DNA of 64,000 nucleotides from JAIPIY01 sp964489785 (GCA_964489785.1 CAZAZY010000001.1:7865-71864), one strand, 5' to 3'; shown: positions 51,892-59,696, counted from the first letter of the stretch. The notes: a model not told the origin generated them from the letters alone. Numbers and translations are program-made.

Positions 51892-51901
51892 AATAGGTAA
51901 T

Positions 51902-52690
51902 TTAGTATATACCTGTTTCTTTACTCCATTTATCATAAAGAAGTTCCTCGTTCTCATAGTAGCCCTGAACAAAAGATTTTGAGTGTTTAATTATATCCAT
52001 TTCCTCATAACCTTTTGATAGGGTAATTATTTTATCAGTAGATTGATTCGCAACCTCTTTTGGTGACAACCAATCTTGTGTATCCGCTTGTGGTCGAACT
52101 GATAATGCTGATTTTGTTATTGTGGATGTAATATTAACAGAAAGACCTGAAAACCATTTTGGGAAACGATCCACATAAGACCGGATATACTCCCTCAAGA
52201 TAAATTTTGCCTCACAAAAAGACTCAATCACAAATGGGGTATACTTATCAGAGACCCCAGCAATAATCGATACTCTGAGCTTTAAATCATTCCCACTATC
52301 GTTTGCAATAGAAATTCGTGAAACAAGATATCTAAGTAGGTACTTGAATGAGTTTACATTCGTGTTATAAACATCTTCGTCAATGGTCTTCATTGGTTTA
52401 ATATTTGGATATCCCCTGGGGTCAAATTTATCTGCACCGATTGTATGCAAGAATACAATTTGCGAATAATCTTCTATGGTAATTCTTGAAAAAACGACCT
52501 CTATGTTTTTTTTATTTGTAAGGTCGCAGGTTATCGACTCAAACAAGTTAGATTCAACACCTTCAACTCGCTTATTTCTGATAATACCTAATATATCTAC
52601 CCTTTTCTCTATAAATTGCTTGATGTATTCTGTTCCAATCTCGCCAGCAGCTCCTGCAATAATCACTAATGTTTTTTTATTTTTATTCAT
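51902..52690 (-). CDS. SDR/epimerase-like Rossmann-fold protein
   Basis: A 262-residue protein starting KTLVIIAGAAGEIGTEYIKQF: a GxxGxxG-type nucleotide-binding loop followed by strands and helices of a Rossmann fold, with CDLTNKK and FLHTIGADKF as the usual later strands. The Ser-Tyr-Lys triad is not clear; SDKYTPFVIESFCEAKFI may hold it in altered form. The substrate is unknown. It diverges from a winged-helix regulator and lies in a segment bounded by a duplicated cca end. Confidence 0.7.
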   Translation of the reverse strand: MNKNKKTLVIIAGAAGEIGTEYIKQFIEKRVDILGIIRNKRVEGVESNLFESITCDLTNKKNIEVVFSRITIEDYSQIVFLHTIGADKFDPRGYPNIKPMKTIDEDVYNTNVNSFKYLLRYLVSRISIANDSGNDLKLRVSIIAGVSDKYTPFVIESFCEAKFILREYIRSYVDRFPKWFSGLSVNITSTITKSALSVRPQADTQDWLSPKEVANQSTDKIITLSKGYEEMDIIKHSKSFVQGYYENEELLYDKWSKETGIY

Positions 52691-52835
52691 ATTTGTCGAT
52701 ATTTTTTAGTTATCTTTATTTTTCAAGGAATCTTAATCTGGTAGTTAAGAAGTGTTGACTTGCTAATACATGCATACTTGCATAACAATAGAATACATTA
52801 AAAGTCAAATAGTTTCAATAAATAAGGCTTTATGT

Positions 52836-52863
52836 TATAATAATTAAACCAAAAGTTTAATTA
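52836..52863 (+). promoter_or_regulatory. promoter and operator of the winged-helix gene
   Basis: TATAAT 52836-52841 (extended by TGT) is followed at once by a perfect 9-bp inverted repeat TAATTAAAC/GTTTAATTA (52841-52849/52855-52863) with a 5-bp spacer. A repressor bound there would block transcription; autoregulation by the downstream gene is likely. A GAGG Shine-Dalgarno, rare in this window, lies before ATG. Confidence 0.55.
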
Positions 52864-52873
52864 TGAGGTAAAA

Positions 52874-53713
52874 ATGAACCCCTTTGAAAACACCGTCGAT
52901 TCTAAAATAATAGAAAAACTCCAGAGAGGAGCCCTTTCAAGTACCACATTAGTAGAGCAGGTTATTGGTGATCTAGGTGTATCCCCGCAAGCGGTATATA
53001 AAGAATTGAGAAAGTTAAGAAGAAGAGAGGTTGTGGTTTCTCATGGAAAAATAATGAGTTTGTCCGTGTTGTGGTTGAAAAAAGTAGCTTCTTTTTTTGC
53101 CGAGGCGCAAAGTCTCTATTCAGGAGAATCAATGAACGAACCTTATTTAAAAATGGAGGATGGGGATAGTCTTGTATACAGGTTTGCCAATCCTGATAGT
53201 ATGGATTCTTTTTGGGGGCATGCCGTGCTGGTTTTGACAGGAAAAGTAAATGTTGATGACTATGTATATTTATATAATCCACATGAATGGTTCTTGGCTG
53301 CCAGACCAGAATCAGAGCTGGAAATATTTCGAATAATTCATGAAAGTAATAAAAATTTAGTTGTCTATGTTTCAGGAAATACAATCTTGGATAAAAAAAT
53401 AGGGGAACTATTGATATATAATTCACAGCAATATTTTGCCAGTGGAGAGCATCTTTTTAAAAAAGAAAATTATTATATAAATATTTTTAACGACTTTATT
53501 ATTGAAGTCTGGATAGATCCACTAACCGCGAAAAAGATTGAAAAGTTTTTTCAAAGAGAAAAAGAAATAACCCCACATGGTATGGACGAGATTCAAGATA
53601 TTATTTCTCAAAAAGGAAAAAATAAATTTAAGATTTCTAGAAATAGAAAGAAGGCTGAACAACTAAAAAGAAAAATAGGAAAGTATTTTCATATTAAAAA
53701 TAAAAAATTGTAA
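52874..53713 (+). CDS. winged-helix DNA-binding protein with C-terminal effector domain
   Basis: A 279-residue protein. An N-terminal winged helix (about 5-65: STTLVEQVIGDLGVSPQAVYKELRKLRRREVV) is followed by an alpha/beta domain of about 150 residues of unknown type and a very basic C-terminal helix (KISRNRKKAEQLKRKIGK). Its GAGG ribosome site and upstream palindrome differ from the local style. It probably regulates itself and the divergent Rossmann-fold gene. Confidence 0.7.
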   Translation: MNPFENTVDSKIIEKLQRGALSSTTLVEQVIGDLGVSPQAVYKELRKLRRREVVVSHGKIMSLSVLWLKKVASFFAEAQSLYSGESMNEPYLKMEDGDSLVYRFANPDSMDSFWGHAVLVLTGKVNVDDYVYLYNPHEWFLAARPESELEIFRIIHESNKNLVVYVSGNTILDKKIGELLIYNSQQYFASGEHLFKKENYYINIFNDFIIEVWIDPLTAKKIEKFFQREKEITPHGMDEIQDIISQKGKNKFKISRNRKKAEQLKRKIGKYFHIKNKKL

Positions 53714-53734
53714 ACATGTACTTGTTATCTGTAT

Positions 53735-53790
53735 GCATAAAAACGGAGTAAAGAAATAAATAAAATCCCGCCACGATGTTTTGTGGCGGG
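53735..53790. repeat. duplicate of the cca 3' end and terminator
   Basis: 53735-53790 repeats 51827-51886 with few differences. The last codons of cca (ending GVKK-stop) are recognisable as MHKNGVKK-stop at 53734-53760, and the hairpin core (24 nt) is identical. The copy lacks the T run. It bounds a 1.85-kb two-gene segment. Confidence 0.8.
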
Positions 53791-53802
53791 TATATTTGGG
53801 GT

Positions 53803-54207
53803 TTATGCGTTTATTCCTCGGGAACTCAAGCCCAAGAAAAAACACACACTGGTAATTGCGGTCGGTAAGACCACAAGCATTACTACGGATTGTATTCCTT
53901 GTGGCGTTTCCCTTAACAGGCTTTCCCAAAATAAGGAAGATACAAAGAATGCAAATATCCAGCACAACATCAGAAACAATCTGGTGAGAATATCTGGCCT
54001 GACGTATTCCAATCTTTGAATTATGAAACCGGCAACAAATGGTGTTGCCATATAAATAAAAATTGGCCAACGTTCCATGACTCCTTGTTTCACAAGGGCA
54101 AGTCCTGTGAGCATATTTAAGATTTCAAAAAACCAAGGTGCAAATAGTGCAGATACAATGGTGATTTTTATAACATTGTATCTCTTGAGAACTGGTTGTG
54201 CGTTCAT
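53803..54207 (-). CDS. four-helix membrane protein of unknown family
   Basis: A 134-residue protein with four membrane helices (about 13-35, 46-64, 74-95, 103-128) and short loops. No motif recognised. ATG 54207 is preceded by an A/C-rich leader (AAACAGACAAACC). It ends 12 bp from the duplicated cca hairpin, which may terminate it. Confidence 0.6.
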   Translation of the reverse strand: MNAQPVLKRYNVIKITIVSALFAPWFFEILNMLTGLALVKQGVMERWPIFIYMATPFVAGFIIQRLEYVRPDILTRLFLMLCWIFAFFVSSLFWESLLRETPQGIQSVVMLVVLPTAITSVCFFLGLSSRGINA

Positions 54208-54252
54208 GATTTCTAAGGTTCAGGTTTGTCTGTTTTTACAATATCATAGGGG

Positions 54253-54894
54253 CTAACCCAAGTCAATTTCAAGAGAAACAGGGCAATGGTCTGAACCCAT
54301 AACGTTTGGCAAAATTTTTGCTTGGGTAATTTTTGATACCAGTTTTTTTGACGCAAAAAAATAATCTATTCTCCAGCCTACATTTCTTTCTCGTGATTTT
54401 CCAAAATGACTCCACCATGTGTAGTGTCCATTACCCTGGGTGAATAATCGAAACGTATCTACAAAACCGTCTGTGATAATGTTATCTATCCCGATTCGTT
54501 CTTCGTTGGTGAAACCTTTGTTACCAATATTTTGTTTTGGTCGCGCTAGATCATCTTCGGTATGAGCTACATTAAAATCTCCACACATGATGACGGGTTT
54601 TTGTTTTTGCAATTCATTACAATGTTCCAAAAATGCTGGATCCCAATTATCGTATCGCATAGGTAGTCGCCCTAGATCATCTTTTGCATTTGGTGTGTAT
54701 ACATTTACCAAGAAGAATTTTTTATATTCAGCGGTTATGACGCGACCTTCTTTTGATGTATCTCCAAAAGAATCTGTGAAATTATATTTTTTATGTATCG
54801 ATTCAGAAAATCCATACGTAACAGAAATGGGTTTTTCTTTGGTAAAAATTGCGGTGCCACTGTAGCCTTTTTTTTCTGCAGAATTCCAATATTC
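54253..54894 (-). CDS. xthA: exodeoxyribonuclease III, N-terminus lost in gap
   Basis: An AP endonuclease/3' exonuclease of base excision repair. The visible 214 residues include FFLVNVYTPNA, VIMCGDFNVAHTEDD (GDFN), NVGWRIDYFF and GSDHCPV, the C-terminal catalytic motifs of the ExoIII family. About 45-60 N-terminal residues, including the first metal-binding Asn and Glu, would be in the gap to the right. The gene is probably intact in the organism. Confidence 0.9.
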   Translation of the reverse strand, partial: EYWNSAEKKGYSGTAIFTKEKPISVTYGFSESIHKKYNFTDSFGDTSKEGRVITAEYKKFFLVNVYTPNAKDDLGRLPMRYDNWDPAFLEHCNELQKQKPVIMCGDFNVAHTEDDLARPKQNIGNKGFTNEERIGIDNIITDGFVDTFRLFTQGNGHYTWWSHFGKSRERNVGWRIDYFFASKKLVSKITQAKILPNVMGSDHCPVSLEIDLG

Positions 54895-54994
54895 NNNNNN
54901 NNNNNNNNNNNNNNNNNNNNNNNNNNNNNNNNNNNNNNNNNNNNNNNNNNNNNNNNNNNNNNNNNNNNNNNNNNNNNNNNNNNNNNNNNNNNNN
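54895..54994. other. assembly gap (100 N) between two genes
   Basis: A frame open across the N run would fuse a methyltransferase N-terminus to an exonuclease C-terminus. That is an artefact of the placeholder length; the gap hides the end of one gene and the start of the other. Confidence 0.9.
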
Positions 54995-55356
54995 GTTCCA
55001 ATATCAGTTGCCATATCAAAACTGGTATCCGCCAGGGGAATATCAAATACATCTGCTTCGACAAAACGAATACGAGATTCTTTGCCTAAATGTTTTATTT
55101 CTTCGTTTGCCTTTTTTACAATTTCAGGAACAATATCGATACCGATAACCTTTGCACCAGCGTCGACCAGTTTCAAACCCCAACGTCCACGACCTGCGCC
55201 AATATCTAATACAAAAGGATCTTTGGGTAAATCAGTTTGTGATAAGATTCCAAACGCTGTGTCTTGATAGGGAATATGTGTCCATACATCGGTACCAGTC
55301 ACATACGCTTGGGTAAAGTAGTCTTTCAAAGATTGTAGTTGGTCTTTGTGATTCAT
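54995..55356 (-). CDS. class I SAM-dependent methyltransferase, C-terminus lost in gap
   Basis: 120 visible residues: an N-terminal helix region, then the SAM-binding motif FVLDIGAGRGRWGLKLVDAG (about 48-67), acidic motif II VIGIDIVPEIV and RFVEADVFDIPLADTSFDMATDIG. Substrate unknown. Promoter on the minus strand: TGTTATACT ends 8 nt before ATG, leaderless type. Confidence 0.85.
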
Positions 55357-55409
55357 GTGATTACAGTATAACAGAAATGATATTCCGGAGATAGATTATA
55401 AAAAGAAAA

Positions 55410-56336
55410 TTATTTCTTCTTCCCATGAAATCTTTGGTGCACCTCTTTTAATTTTGCATCAGTGACGTGCGTATAAATCTGAGTGGTTGAAATATCTGCA
55501 TGACCCAACATCACCTGGACTGATCGAATGTCAGCTCCGTTGGAAAGCAAATCCGTAGCGAAACAATGCCTGATAACATGGGGGGTAACCTTTTTTGTAA
55601 TACCGGCAAGGGTTGCATATCTTTTTACAATACGTTCAATCGATCGTCGGTCTAATCCCTTACCTGAATCTGTTTTATTTTTATTTTGTGAAACACTGAC
55701 AAATAGTGCATCTGAAAAATCTTTGCGCTCTTTGAAATATTTTTGCAATGCAGTTTTTGCATCAGGGGATAAAAATACAACACGAACTTTACCTCCTTTT
55801 CCGCGGACAGAAAATTCATCACGAGACAAATCGATATCGTTGGTCAAAGAACATAATTCAGACACACGTAACCCTGTAGAAAAAAGCATTTCTAAAATTG
55901 CTTTGTCGCGATATTTTATTTCGGTATTTTCTTCGGCATCTGGTGCATCCAACAGTCTTTGTAATTCTGTATCAGAAATAATATCAATAGACCGTTCACC
56001 TATTTTTGCTAATTCTATCTGATCGGCAGACATTGTTTTGCAACCATGTTTTGTCATGTATTTGAGAAAAGAACGGATGGCAATCAAATAATAATTCTGA
56101 GTTTTTTTTGACATCGTTGCACCTGTGGCGCGATTGTTTCCTGATGACTGTCTATTTAACCACAGTCGAAAATCTCGAACCAATGGAGATGTAACATCCT
56201 CGGGTGTGGTGACTTTTGTCTGATTGATAAAAACAGTCAGATAATGGTCATAGTTCTGAATTGTTTTTATGGCTCGACCTTTTTCGATTTCCAAATATTC
56301 AAGAAATTCTCTTTTCCATTCTTGGAGGGTTTTCAT
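55410..56336 (-). CDS. tyrosine recombinase of the XerC/XerD type
   Basis: Resolves chromosome dimers at dif, or moves integrated elements. The 308-residue protein has an N-terminal SAM-like domain (1-105) and a catalytic domain with Arg157 (STGLRVSEL), Lys183 (GKGGK), His253-x-x-Arg256, His279 (LGHADI) and Tyr288 (TQIYTHV). The length and single-domain architecture fit Xer proteins. No dif-like site was recognised nearby. Promoter: minus-strand TGCTACAAT ends 6 nt before ATG. Confidence 0.92.
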   Translation of the reverse strand: MKTLQEWKREFLEYLEIEKGRAIKTIQNYDHYLTVFINQTKVTTPEDVTSPLVRDFRLWLNRQSSGNNRATGATMSKKTQNYYLIAIRSFLKYMTKHGCKTMSADQIELAKIGERSIDIISDTELQRLLDAPDAEENTEIKYRDKAILEMLFSTGLRVSELCSLTNDIDLSRDEFSVRGKGGKVRVVFLSPDAKTALQKYFKERKDFSDALFVSVSQNKNKTDSGKGLDRRSIERIVKRYATLAGITKKVTPHVIRHCFATDLLSNGADIRSVQVMLGHADISTTQIYTHVTDAKLKEVHQRFHGKKK

Positions 56337-56342
56337 ACTGCT

Positions 56343-56351
56343 ATTGTAGCA
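56343..56351 (-). promoter_or_regulatory. extended -10 promoter for the Xer gene, leaderless
   Basis: On the minus strand TGCTACAAT ends 6 nt before ATG 56336. Confidence 0.5.
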
Positions 56352-56389
56352 TATTCTTTTTGTTGATTTGGAAAAATATATGCTGAAAT

Positions 56390-56428
56390 AAAAAAAAGCC
56401 CCGTCACGCGAATTGTGCGTAACGGGGC
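56390..56428 (-). terminator. terminator after the G+C-rich gene
   Basis: On the minus strand GCCCCGTTACGC...GCGTGACGGGGC forms a stem with a small internal mismatch, then TTTTTTTT. Confidence 0.85.
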
Positions 56429-56447
56429 AACTGATGTTAGTCGTTTC

Positions 56448-57281
56448 TTAGGCGACCTTCAGCAGGTGTGTGGGTTCCTCGGACTGATTGTCTTTGGGAC
56501 CCTTGGCCTTCTTATCCTGGGCTGGCTTCTTGGAAGCGGGCTGAGACTTTTCCATGGCCTTTGCCAGTTTGACCGCAAGGTCTCCCTGGGGTTCTGACTT
56601 GACCTCTGGATTGATGAGCTCCTGGGCGATATCGTCCAGTTGATCTTCCCGATTGCCACCTTTGGGGGTCTCTTTCAAGGCCTTCTTCAGGGCGGGTGCC
56701 AGTGATCCTTCAGTTTTGGCCTTGTCTTCCGCCATTCTCTTCTTCAGGTAAGAAACCACCTGACGCGAAAGTGTCCTGACGTAATTCTTACCACCAGCAG
56801 ATTTCTTCTCAATGGAAGAAAATTCTGCGTGGGAAAGTTCCATCAGAAGACCTGGTGTCTCGCGACTGGCCAAGTAAACTGAATTGTCAATTCGGAAGAC
56901 TATCGCACCCTCCTCATTGAACTTCACAATGGTCAATACCGCGTTGCCACCCAGTTTGCGGGTGTTCTGCAGCCATGACCTATTGCCTAGGATGGGCTGT
57001 TCCAGAAAGCCTGGATTCTTGATTGTGACCAGAATGCCAAGAATGTCAGATTTGGCCATCCTGGTGGGATCTTGGCGATGCAACGTCAAGAATTTTCCAT
57101 CCTGGATCCATGTGTGGAAATCCAGAACACTGCCCGATGGAGACACATCAGTGTCTGTCAGATTGACAACGGGTATGTGCAATACCCCTCCCAGACTCAA
57201 TCCGAACTTGCCAGGGGCTTTTTTGTTTACTGCAATGCCATTGATGACATCACCGCCTTCATTGATGCAGAATGCTTTCAT
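56448..57281 (-). CDS. hypothetical protein, G+C-rich, with inverted-repeat leader
   Basis: A 277-residue protein. The N-terminal 180 residues are beta-rich (LGGVLHIPVVNLTDTDV, NAVLTIVKFNEEGAIVFRIDNSVYLA) without enzyme motifs. The C-terminal 95 are charged and low in complexity, rich in Lys, Pro, Glu and Ala. No signal peptide. Composition differs from neighbours (57% G+C in 56521-56580). With its inverted repeat, leader and terminator it forms the same kind of unit as the gene at 35618. Confidence 0.65.
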   Translation of the reverse strand: MKAFCINEGGDVINGIAVNKKAPGKFGLSLGGVLHIPVVNLTDTDVSPSGSVLDFHTWIQDGKFLTLHRQDPTRMAKSDILGILVTIKNPGFLEQPILGNRSWLQNTRKLGGNAVLTIVKFNEEGAIVFRIDNSVYLASRETPGLLMELSHAEFSSIEKKSAGGKNYVRTLSRQVVSYLKKRMAEDKAKTEGSLAPALKKALKETPKGGNREDQLDDIAQELINPEVKSEPQGDLAVKLAKAMEKSQPASKKPAQDKKAKGPKDNQSEEPTHLLKVA

Positions 57282-57304
57282 TGGGAAAGGTTTTAGGTTC
57301 GAGC

Positions 57305-57353
57305 AATATCGCTCGTTTTTCCAACAAAATTTGCAGAAAAAACGAGCGATATT
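57305..57353. repeat. inverted repeat copy B before a G+C-rich gene
   Basis: AATATCGCTCGTTTTT (57305-57320) and AAAAACGAGCGATATT (57338-57353), perfect 16-bp arms with a 17-nt loop. It shares TCGCTCGTTTT/AAAACGAGCGA with 35552-35592. The gene on the minus strand starts 23 nt further on, after TGCTC and an A/C-rich leader. Confidence 0.75.
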
Positions 57354-57507
57354 ATTTCAAAACCATATTTCAAGGTACGTAGTAAACTTACTAAATATTA
57401 TAGCATATTAACAAGAATTGTCAATCTTTTATCTTGACTTCTTATAATAAATATGATTATCTATATAAGAGATTGTTCTTGCTAAAACCCTAAAATACCA
57501 AAAACCC

Positions 57508-57912
57508 ATGAAACATCTTTTCTGCATTCTGTTCTTTCATTGCGTTACCTTTTCTGTTTCTGCACAGGAATCAAGGCATCAAATGATGTTTGACTCTTGC
57601 AAGACTTCGTTTATGCAAGTAATCTCTGTGTTCGAGGATTGTGTTTTGTATGAAGATCGTTATCAAATATATATGTGTCATGCGAATTTTCTTACGTACA
57701 CAACGCATCAGGCATCCTTGATGTCAAAAAGCATGAATGATGCATTTTTGCATCAGGTGTACGAATACACTATTCACACATTGGCGCATCATTTTCGAAC
57801 GGAAAACGAAAGGGATTTGGATACCTACATAGAAGATTCGCACAAATACACAGCAAAAATGCAGATGATGGCATCTTTTGAATCTATGTGTTTTGATGTG
57901 ATTCAGGAATAA
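57508..57912 (+). CDS. small secreted hypothetical protein
   Basis: A 134-residue protein with a signal peptide (MKHLFCILFFHCVTFSVSA, mature from QESRHQ). The mature part is helical, rich in His, Met and Tyr, with four Cys (CKTSF, CVLYED, MCHANF, MCFDV) that could make two disulphides. No family known. A/C-rich leader before ATG (ACCAAAAACCC). Confidence 0.6.
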   Translation: MKHLFCILFFHCVTFSVSAQESRHQMMFDSCKTSFMQVISVFEDCVLYEDRYQIYMCHANFLTYTTHQASLMSKSMNDAFLHQVYEYTIHTLAHHFRTENERDLDTYIEDSHKYTAKMQMMASFESMCFDVIQE

Positions 57913-57926
57913 TGCTTTTATGTGCA

Positions 57927-57964
57927 AATACCCTCGCGAACCAATGTTTGCGGGGGGGGGTATT
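57927..57964 (+). terminator. hairpin with a run of nine G
   Basis: AATACCC-CGC pairs with GCG-GGGTATT. The 3' arm carries nine consecutive G (57952-57960), which is unusual in this A+T-rich genome and prone to slippage. Probably the terminator of the gene upstream. Confidence 0.5.
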
Positions 57965-58047
57965 ATTTATTATGGTTGACTTTTCCTGTTCTTTTTGGTT
58001 CTATGATATATAGATACTTTGTCATTCACCCTCTAAACAATAACGCC

Positions 58048-58713
58048 ATGATACCCAATGTACATACGCGATTTGGTTTCGATGATTCTTTCCATGCGGA
58101 ATCTGTTGGTTCTCATAAGTATCAGAATGTCTTTCTGGTTGGTGGGTTTGATCCTCCGACATATGCAGACATGTTAATGATTATGACTGCACTTCGTATT
58201 ATTGAAACGCAGTCATGTTATCAATACGCAACATTACACATCGTGGTGCTAGATACACCCTTGCATGATTATTTCTTTTCTGTAGGATTAAGGCAATCTT
58301 TTGTCGAAGAATTGTACGAATCGTGTAATCAGGGAAAGAAGACCTCGGTTGAATTCCATGTGTGTGCCGACTGGTTTCCTGTGTATACTCAAATCGTTCA
58401 TGATTTGGGTGGTGGGGTACTATTATCACCCGTACGCAATGAACAGGAGCGGTTGTTGGTTACCTTTTGGGATGCCTTGACAGAATACATACATTGGAAT
58501 TCTGTGGTACATATTGTATCTTGTAGACGACTTCGTCGTCTGATCAAAGCCGGTCGTGTCCGGCATATGATGCATAAGGGAAAATGGGACGTTGTGAGAA
58601 AGATGATTCCACCAGTAATATTTGATGTAATCAAAGCTTCTTTTGTACAAGAACAACATGCACAAATGCAGGCACTGGTTGCATTTCGTGAATATGATGA
58701 TCCTTTCTTCTAG
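58048..58713 (+). CDS. degenerate CoaD-like nucleotidyltransferase
   Basis: From ATG 58048 the protein has 221 residues. VFLVGGFDPPTYADMLMIMTALRII matches the N-terminal strand-loop-helix of phosphopantetheine/nicotinate adenylyltransferases (GxFDPxTxGH), but the second His of the HxGH motif and its context are replaced by YADM. Near the C-terminus SCRRLRRLIKAG and later MIPPVIFDVIKAS resemble the ISSxxIR region and the (V)PPxV ending of CoaD. It is probably an inactive or retargeted paralogue. An upstream in-frame ATG at 57922 lies inside the preceding hairpin and is rejected. Promoter near TTGACT 57976. Confidence 0.6.
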   Translation: MIPNVHTRFGFDDSFHAESVGSHKYQNVFLVGGFDPPTYADMLMIMTALRIIETQSCYQYATLHIVVLDTPLHDYFFSVGLRQSFVEELYESCNQGKKTSVEFHVCADWFPVYTQIVHDLGGGVLLSPVRNEQERLLVTFWDALTEYIHWNSVVHIVSCRRLRRLIKAGRVRHMMHKGKWDVVRKMIPPVIFDVIKASFVQEQHAQMQALVAFREYDDPFF

Positions 58714-58728
58714 ACTATTGTGTTGGTG

Positions 58729-58766
58729 TAACCCCTTTGCGCAGGCAAAAGGGGTTATTTTTTTGT
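58729..58766 (+). terminator. terminator after the CoaD-like gene
   Basis: AACCCCTTT-GC pairs with GC-AAAGGGGTT around GCAGGCA, then a run of T. Confidence 0.87.
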
Positions 58767-58842
58767 TATGCCCTAAAAAACATTAAAGATAAAAGGTTTT
58801 TTAGGTTTTGAAAAAGAAAATGAAAAAAAGCAGAAAAAGTAC

Positions 58843-58870
58843 TTGACAAATTCTGTGGATATGCTATACT
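58843..58870 (+). promoter_or_regulatory. consensus-like promoter of a non-coding RNA
   Basis: TTGACA (58843-58848), 16-bp spacer, TGC, TATACT (58865-58870). Among the strongest promoters in the window, with no gene immediately after. Confidence 0.8.
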
Positions 58871-58876
58871 CGTTAT

Positions 58877-59323
58877 AAGAAGATAATTTGTTGTTTTGTA
58901 GAGGTAATTCCAGGCGAATTAAAGAGGATCTGAACCCTTGTTGTGCACAATAAAAGATTCAAGGGATAAAAATCATAATGACGGTGTAACCAGAGCCCAC
59001 CGATAAAGCCTTAGATTTTACGCAAAATGAAGATTGTCCGCATGGTCCCTTGGTTAGGCCTTGTACTTTTAAAAAATCAAAAAATTCAAATCTCTCTCTG
59101 TGGGCAATAACCCTAGAGATACAAACTGTTTGAAAACGCCGATCATCTTGTGGTATGGGCTGATCACCCAGTTGCTTCAAAGCCAAAACGAAGTAATACG
59201 CAAGTTTTAAAAAGAATATAACTTTGTCTTTTTAAAAAAACAAAAAAAACGACGCGCGTACCGTCAACGAACGGCACCGCAATTACCCCCCCGTCAGCTT
59301 AGGCTTTCGGGGGGCTCTTTTTT
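58877..59323 (+). ncRNA. unassigned structured RNA of about 450 nt
   Basis: The unit runs from a near-consensus promoter to an intrinsic terminator with no credible frame. Several local hairpins are visible: AATTC/GAATT (58906-58920), CCCTTG/CAAGGG, ATCTCT/AGAGAT enclosing GGG/CCC, TGGG/CCCA, a perfect TTTTAAAAAG/CTTTTTAAAA pair (59205-59214/59228-59237) and CCGT/ACGG. I looked for RNase P RNA, tmRNA and SRP RNA signature sequences and did not see them. It lies just upstream of rpsO but has its own terminator, so it is not simply the rpsO leader. Confidence 0.6.
59286..59323 (+). terminator. terminator of the structured RNA
   Basis: CCCCCCG (59287-59293) pairs with CGGGGGG (59308-59314), then TCTTTTTT. 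Confidence 0.88.
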
Positions 59324-59351
59324 ATATACATATATATACCCACATAAGGGC

Positions 59352-59380
59352 TTGCAAAAAACTGGGATATATGCTATCAT
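59352..59380 (+). promoter_or_regulatory. promoter of rpsO, leaderless
   Basis: TTGCAA (59352-59357), 17-bp spacer, TATCAT (59375-59380) extended by TGC. ATG 59387 is 6 nt downstream. Confidence 0.65.
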
Positions 59381-59386
59381 CACAAC

Positions 59387-59653
59387 ATGCTTACGAAAAA
59401 AGTAAAACAAAACATCATTAAAAAATTCCAAGTCAGCGAAGGCGATACAGGATCTTCTACTGTACAGGTGGCATTATTGACTCGCCAAATTCACGAATTG
59501 ACACTTCATTTGAAAACTCATGCAAAAGATTTGCACTCGAAACGAGGTCTTTTGAAAATGGTTGCTGATCGAAGAAAACATTTAGAATATTTGAAAAAAC
59601 ACGACGAGAAGATGTACAAAAAAGTACTCAAAGAATTGGATCTAAAACGATAA
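59387..59653 (+). CDS. rpsO: 30S ribosomal protein S15
   Basis: S15 is a primary 16S rRNA-binding protein of the 30S platform. The 88-residue protein has GDTGSSTVQVALLTRQIHELTLHLKTHAKD and HSKRGLLKMVADRRKHLEYLKK, the full family pattern. In many bacteria rpsO is next to pnp; here two genes lie between. It appears to be translated from a leaderless transcript, which removes the usual S15 autoregulatory leader. Confidence 0.97.
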   Translation: MLTKKVKQNIIKKFQVSEGDTGSSTVQVALLTRQIHELTLHLKTHAKDLHSKRGLLKMVADRRKHLEYLKKHDEKMYKKVLKELDLKR

Positions 59654-59661
59654 TAGTTCTT

Positions 59662-59696
59662 GCAAATGTCACCTGATGGTGGCATTTGTTTTTTAA
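59662..59696 (+). terminator. terminator after rpsO
   Basis: CAAATG-CACC / GGTG-CATTTG stem with a TGAT loop, then TTTTTT. Confidence 0.85.

Noticed and set aside
54253..55356. A single 367-codon gene across the N run
   Set aside because: It joins motifs of two unrelated enzymes across a placeholder gap.
58959..59186. A 75-codon minus-strand frame
   Set aside because: It lies opposite a promoter-to-terminator RNA unit and has no features of a protein family.
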